A stretch of 7,705 nt of DNA, from positions 1-7,705 of the forward strand of contig JAIOTT010000086.1 in NCBI GenBank assembly GCA_021106655.1. Reading direction: 5' to 3'. The notes beneath the pieces were generated by a model. It saw nothing but the letters and a program-made list of their open reading frames with translations. It was not told where the DNA came from and did not search any database. This document shows, piece by piece, positions 5,485 to 7,705 of the stretch. This DNA is from Bacteroidales bacterium. Its GTDB lineage: Bacteria > Bacteroidota > Bacteroidia > Bacteroidales > SMBSF77. The translations under genes and the position numbers were made by a program. Numbering within the stretch: position 1 is the stretch's first letter; each line of letters opens with the position of its first letter.

Positions 5485-6462
5485 TTGACAGCATATCTTC
5501 ATAATATTGATGAAGGGTTTATCAGGCAGGCATCTAATAATATTCGAAAACATATTCACCGTACAGCAGTTCTGAAATCTGAAAACCTAAACTCCATTAT
5601 CGGAGCTAGTCTCTTTTTTAAATGTGAGAACTTCCAAAAAGCCGGAGCATTTAAGTCACGTGGTGCTGTTAACACAGTTTTTTCACTAAGTGTTGATGAC
5701 CTTAAAAAAGGAGTCGCTACACATTCTTCAGGTAACCATGCGGCAGCACTTTCCAGAGCTGCTCAACTCAGAAATACAAAAGCATTCATTGTTATGCCTG
5801 ATAACTCTTCAAAGGTTAAAATTGATGCTGTTAAAAATTATAATGGTATTATTACTTTTTGTAAACCCACCCTCAAGGACAGGGAAGATACACTCCGAAA
5901 AATTATTTCTAAAACTGATGCTATAGAAATACATCCTTATAATGACGCCAGGATAATTGCAGGTCAGGCTACTGCAGCTATGGAGCTTTTTGAAGAGATA
6001 AAAGACCTTGATATTATTATGGCTCCTGTTGGCGGCGGTGGATTATTAAGCGGAACAGCACTTGCAACACATTTTTTTTCGCCCGAAACTAAAGTAGTGG
6101 CAGCAGAGCCGGAAGGTGCCAAAGATGCATGTCTTTCATTTTATGGCAACAAGTTCATACCTTCAACAAACCCAATAACTATTGCCGACGGACTATTAAC
6201 TTCGCTTGGATCATTGACCTATCCAATAATAAAAGACCATGTTGCACAAATTGTAACTGTACATGAAGAGGCTATTGTTAAAGCCATGATCCTGGTATGG
6301 GAAAGGATGAAAATTATTATCGAGCCCTCGGCAGCAGTACCGCTGGCAGCACTCTTACAAAAAAATGCACCTGCAGGCAATAAGGAATTCCATTTTAAAA
6401 ATAAACGTATAGGCATTATATTATCTGGAGGTAATCTTGATCCGAATAATCTTCCGTGGTAG
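5485..6462 (+). CDS. Serine racemase / threonine (serine) dehydratase family PLP enzyme
   Basis: A 325-residue fold-type II PLP enzyme without a C-terminal ACT domain, so it belongs with serine racemases and catabolic serine/threonine dehydratases rather than feedback-regulated IlvA. Lys57 in KAGAFKSRGA forms the PLP Schiff base, SSGNH at 81-85 supplies the carboxylate-binding loop and the candidate second catalytic base Ser82, GGGGLLSG at 183-190 binds PLP phosphate, and LSGGN at 313-317 contacts the PLP ring. AAEPEGAKD (206-214) and VWERMKIIIEPSAA (271-284) closely resemble animal serine racemase as I recall it, including the Glu208, Ala212 and Asp214 divalent-metal site. It likely dehydrates L-serine or L-threonine to a 2-oxo acid and ammonia, or racemises serine. 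No in-frame ATG fits; translation probably starts at the TTG at 5485, as homology begins about eight residues later. It lies 11 bases after the phosphatase. Confidence 0.9.
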   Translation: MTAYLHNIDEGFIRQASNNIRKHIHRTAVLKSENLNSIIGASLFFKCENFQKAGAFKSRGAVNTVFSLSVDDLKKGVATHSSGNHAAALSRAAQLRNTKAFIVMPDNSSKVKIDAVKNYNGIITFCKPTLKDREDTLRKIISKTDAIEIHPYNDARIIAGQATAAMELFEEIKDLDIIMAPVGGGGLLSGTALATHFFSPETKVVAAEPEGAKDACLSFYGNKFIPSTNPITIADGLLTSLGSLTYPIIKDHVAQIVTVHEEAIVKAMILVWERMKIIIEPSAAVPLAALLQKNAPAGNKEFHFKNKRIGIILSGGNLDPNNLPW

Positions 6463-6470
6463 TGCAATGC

Positions 6471-6502
6471 GTGAATGTTTGAATGCATAAATGAATAAGT
6501 GA
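6471..6502. repeat. Degenerate 8-bp tandem repeat before the methyltransferase gene
   Basis: Four successive octamers, GTGAATGT, TTGAATGC, ATAAATGA and ATAAGTGA, share the core nnnAATGn or a close variant. They fill most of the 44-base gap between the dehydratase stop and the methyltransferase ATG. The repeat is imperfect and may be an eroded low-complexity insertion. It ends four bases before the ATG, so it occupies the ribosome-binding region. Confidence 0.4.
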
Positions 6503-6506
6503 TTAT

Positions 6507-7217
6507 ATGAATCAAAATGGCAAACTCTATCTAATTCCAGCTCCTTTAGGAGAAGGAGATTTCAATAAAATATTTCCACCTTTTAATATTGAGCTTATTA
6601 ACAGCATTGATGAATTCATAGTAGAAGACCTTAGAAGCGCACGTCGTTTTCTTCGCAAAGCAGGTTATACTAAAGACTTTAATGATGTTATGTTTCATAT
6701 TCTGAATGAGCATACTGATGAGAGAGATATTTCAGATTATTTAAATTCGAACTTAAACGGAAAAGATACAGGCATTTTATCAGAAGCAGGTTTACCTTGT
6801 ATTGCAGATCCCGGAGCAAGCCTTGTAAAAATAGCACATAAAAAAAATATCAGAGTAATTCCTTTAACCGGGCCATCTTCTATTTTCCTTGCACTGATGG
6901 CATCAGGTTTTAACGGCCAGAATTTTGCCTTCAGAGGATATCTTCCTATTGAAAAAAAAGCAAGGGAAAAGCAGATTAAACAGCTCGAAAACGATGTATA
7001 TAAAAAAGATCAGACACAAATATTCATTGAAACACCATACAGAAATATGCGCCTTTTTGATGCATTAATAAAAATATGCTCAGCCGAAAGCATGTTATGC
7101 ATAGCTTGTGATGTAAGCCTGGAAACAGAATTCATTTCCACCTTAAGTATTAAAGAATGGAGAAATGGATTACCCAAACTAAATAAACGACCGGCTGTTT
7201 TTTTGTTATATAAATAA
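6507..7217 (+). CDS. Short RsmI-like SAM-dependent methyltransferase (tetrapyrrole methylase fold)
   Basis: A 236-residue protein with the SAM-dependent TP-methylase fold. Family landmarks are the N-terminal LYLIPAPLGEGD (7-18, equivalent to LYxVATPIGNLxD), EDLRSARRFL (40-49, equivalent to EDTRxTxxLL), the SAM-binding GILSEAGLPCIADPGASLV (89-107), PLTGPSSIFLALMASGF (119-135) and FIETPYRN (173-180). RsmI 2'-O-methylates C1402 of 16S rRNA. This protein lacks the roughly 40-residue C-terminal extension of full RsmI and its motifs diverge (SEAGLPCIADPG instead of SDAGTPxISDPG), so it is better called an RsmI paralogue whose substrate is not known. Such a short form beside dnaA and an LMW-PTP is, from memory, a recurrent Bacteroidota arrangement. 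The start is set by the ATG at 6507, 44 bases after the preceding gene, which suggests co-transcription with it. Confidence 0.85.
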   Translation: MNQNGKLYLIPAPLGEGDFNKIFPPFNIELINSIDEFIVEDLRSARRFLRKAGYTKDFNDVMFHILNEHTDERDISDYLNSNLNGKDTGILSEAGLPCIADPGASLVKIAHKKNIRVIPLTGPSSIFLALMASGFNGQNFAFRGYLPIEKKAREKQIKQLENDVYKKDQTQIFIETPYRNMRLFDALIKICSAESMLCIACDVSLETEFISTLSIKEWRNGLPKLNKRPAVFLLYK

Positions 7218-7233
7218 AGTCAAAAAGTTGCGG

Positions 7234-7304
7234 GTTAAGGTTTAAGGTATAAGGTATAAGGTAAAATATAATTCGTAATTCATAATTCGTAATTCATAAT
7301 CCAT
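7234..7304. repeat. Two adjacent runs of 7-bp tandem repeats
   Basis: The first run has four heptamers at 7234-7261: GTTAAGG, TTTAAGG, TATAAGG, TATAAGG. After 8 bases, the second run has five heptamers at 7270-7304: AATTCGT, AATTCAT, AATTCGT, AATTCAT, AATCCAT, which can also be read as a 14-bp unit present twice. Both runs have the same 7-bp period but unrelated sequence. They fill the space between the methyltransferase and the Kelch-type gene. They are far too short for CRISPR units and resemble heptameric intergenic repeats that vary in copy number by slippage. Confidence 0.75.
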
Positions 7305-7335
7305 AATTAATTATCACATTCCAACAAAAATATCT

Positions 7336-7344
7336 TAACTTTAC
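7336..7344 (+). promoter_or_regulatory. Weak Bacteroidota-type -7 element before the Kelch-type gene
   Basis: TAACTTTAC at 7336-7344 matches TAnnTTTG at all positions except the final G. It ends 23 bases before the ATG at 7368, a plausible position for a short leader. No clear -33 TTTG was seen, so this is tentative. Confidence 0.27.
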
Positions 7345-7367
7345 AGATATGTATTAAAACGAAATTT

Positions 7368-7705
7368 ATGAAAACAAAGATCCTTACACTAACAATCCTA
7401 ATTGCATTTTTTGCAACCCCAACCCTAAAAGCACAAGACACCCGCCCCGCCCCGCGCTGCGAGTTTGCCTCAGCTTATTTAAACGGCTCGTGGTATATCT
7501 TTGGCGGATTGGTGGACACTACACAAAGTATATCCACAAAATCAGAGGACGTTCCTCAAAAGGATTTACATGAATGGGCAGAGTGTAATGAGGGTTGGTG
7601 TGAAGTGGCTGATGTTAACCCACCCCCGCCGCGCAACAACCACAAAATGGTAACTATTAACGGAAAGCGTTACCTCATTGGTGGTGAGGTTACCGATTTC
7701 GATAA
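7368..7705 (+). CDS. Secreted Kelch-repeat-type protein (N-terminal part, runs off the right edge)
   Basis: The first 112 codons from the ATG at 7368 are open to the window edge. Residues 1-22 form a Sec signal peptide: a basic start (MKTK), a hydrophobic core (about 5-17) and a probable cut after LKA22. The mature part shows two Kelch-like blade strands ending in the double glycine: FASAYLNGSWYIFGG (33-47) and NNHKMVTINGKRYLIGGE (90-107), the second preceded by PPPPR. Kelch repeats build beta-propellers that bind ligands or partners; no catalytic function can be given. Cysteines at 31, 73 and 78 would be exported. The codons differ from the neighbouring genes: 19 of the 20 bases at 7441-7460 are G or C, just after the signal peptide, and another GC-rich patch encodes the proline run at 85-88. 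That may indicate recent transfer or a different selection on this gene. Confidence 0.72.
   Translation, partial: MKTKILTLTILIAFFATPTLKAQDTRPAPRCEFASAYLNGSWYIFGGLVDTTQSISTKSEDVPQKDLHEWAECNEGWCEVADVNPPPPRNNHKMVTINGKRYLIGGEVTDFD

Noticed and set aside
6219..6515. 98-codon open frame on the minus strand over the dehydratase gene
   Set aside because: It lies antisense to a well-supported enzyme, matches no family I recognise, and is best explained as a shadow frame. The same holds for the short frames at 1338-1526, 4521-4766, 5177-5410 and 5690-5926.
7234..7304. CRISPR-like array
   Set aside because: Units are 7 bp with no spacers, so this is a simple tandem repeat.

Overview
The window looks like a chromosomal segment from an uncultured or poorly known member of the Bacteroidota. 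The DNA is AT-rich, and the DnaA C-terminal signature reads GNKDHATVLHAC, a form I associate with this phylum. One TAnnTTTG-type promoter element can be seen. The order dnaA, low-molecular-weight tyrosine phosphatase, RsmI-like methyltransferase is also one I recall from Bacteroidota genomes. No database search was possible, so the taxonomy is inference.

Left half (1-2742, all on the minus strand, transcription running right to left): a molybdenum cofactor block. In transcription order it holds MobA (2742-2137), a 248-base gap with a structured RNA leader, a TauE/SafE-type (TSUP) membrane transporter (1888-1166), a MobB-like P-loop protein (1153-605), and the N-terminal part of a Tat-exported PsrA/PhsA-like molybdopterin oxidoreductase (457 to beyond the left edge). 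MobA attaches GMP to molybdopterin, MobB-like proteins assist, and the enzyme at the left edge would use the finished bis-MGD cofactor. A TSUP carrier fits a sulfur-anion role beside a PsrA/PhsA-like reductase.

The gap between mobA and the transporter is the most interesting part of the window. It has a promoter element with an exact TAnnTTTG match, then a multi-stem RNA closed by a 7-bp outer helix, with one arm capped by a GAAA tetraloop. A terminator-like hairpin plus U-run follows and ends two bases before the transporter ATG. A possible antiterminator pairing competes with the outer helix. This has the layout of a riboswitch. Given the neighbours, molybdenum or tungsten cofactor, or a related ligand, is the leading guess, but the ligand class is not established.

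Middle (2743-3400): a 658-base, strongly AT-rich gap between divergent mobA and dnaA. It has palindromes and a hairpin, but no DnaA box that I could find and no convincing gene.

Right half (3401-7217, plus strand): dnaA, a low-molecular-weight protein tyrosine phosphatase, a serine racemase/threonine dehydratase-family PLP enzyme and a short RsmI-like methyltransferase. The last three are close together and probably form one transcription unit. Two adjoining runs of 7-bp tandem repeats follow. The window ends inside a secreted Kelch-type protein that contains unusually GC-rich patches.
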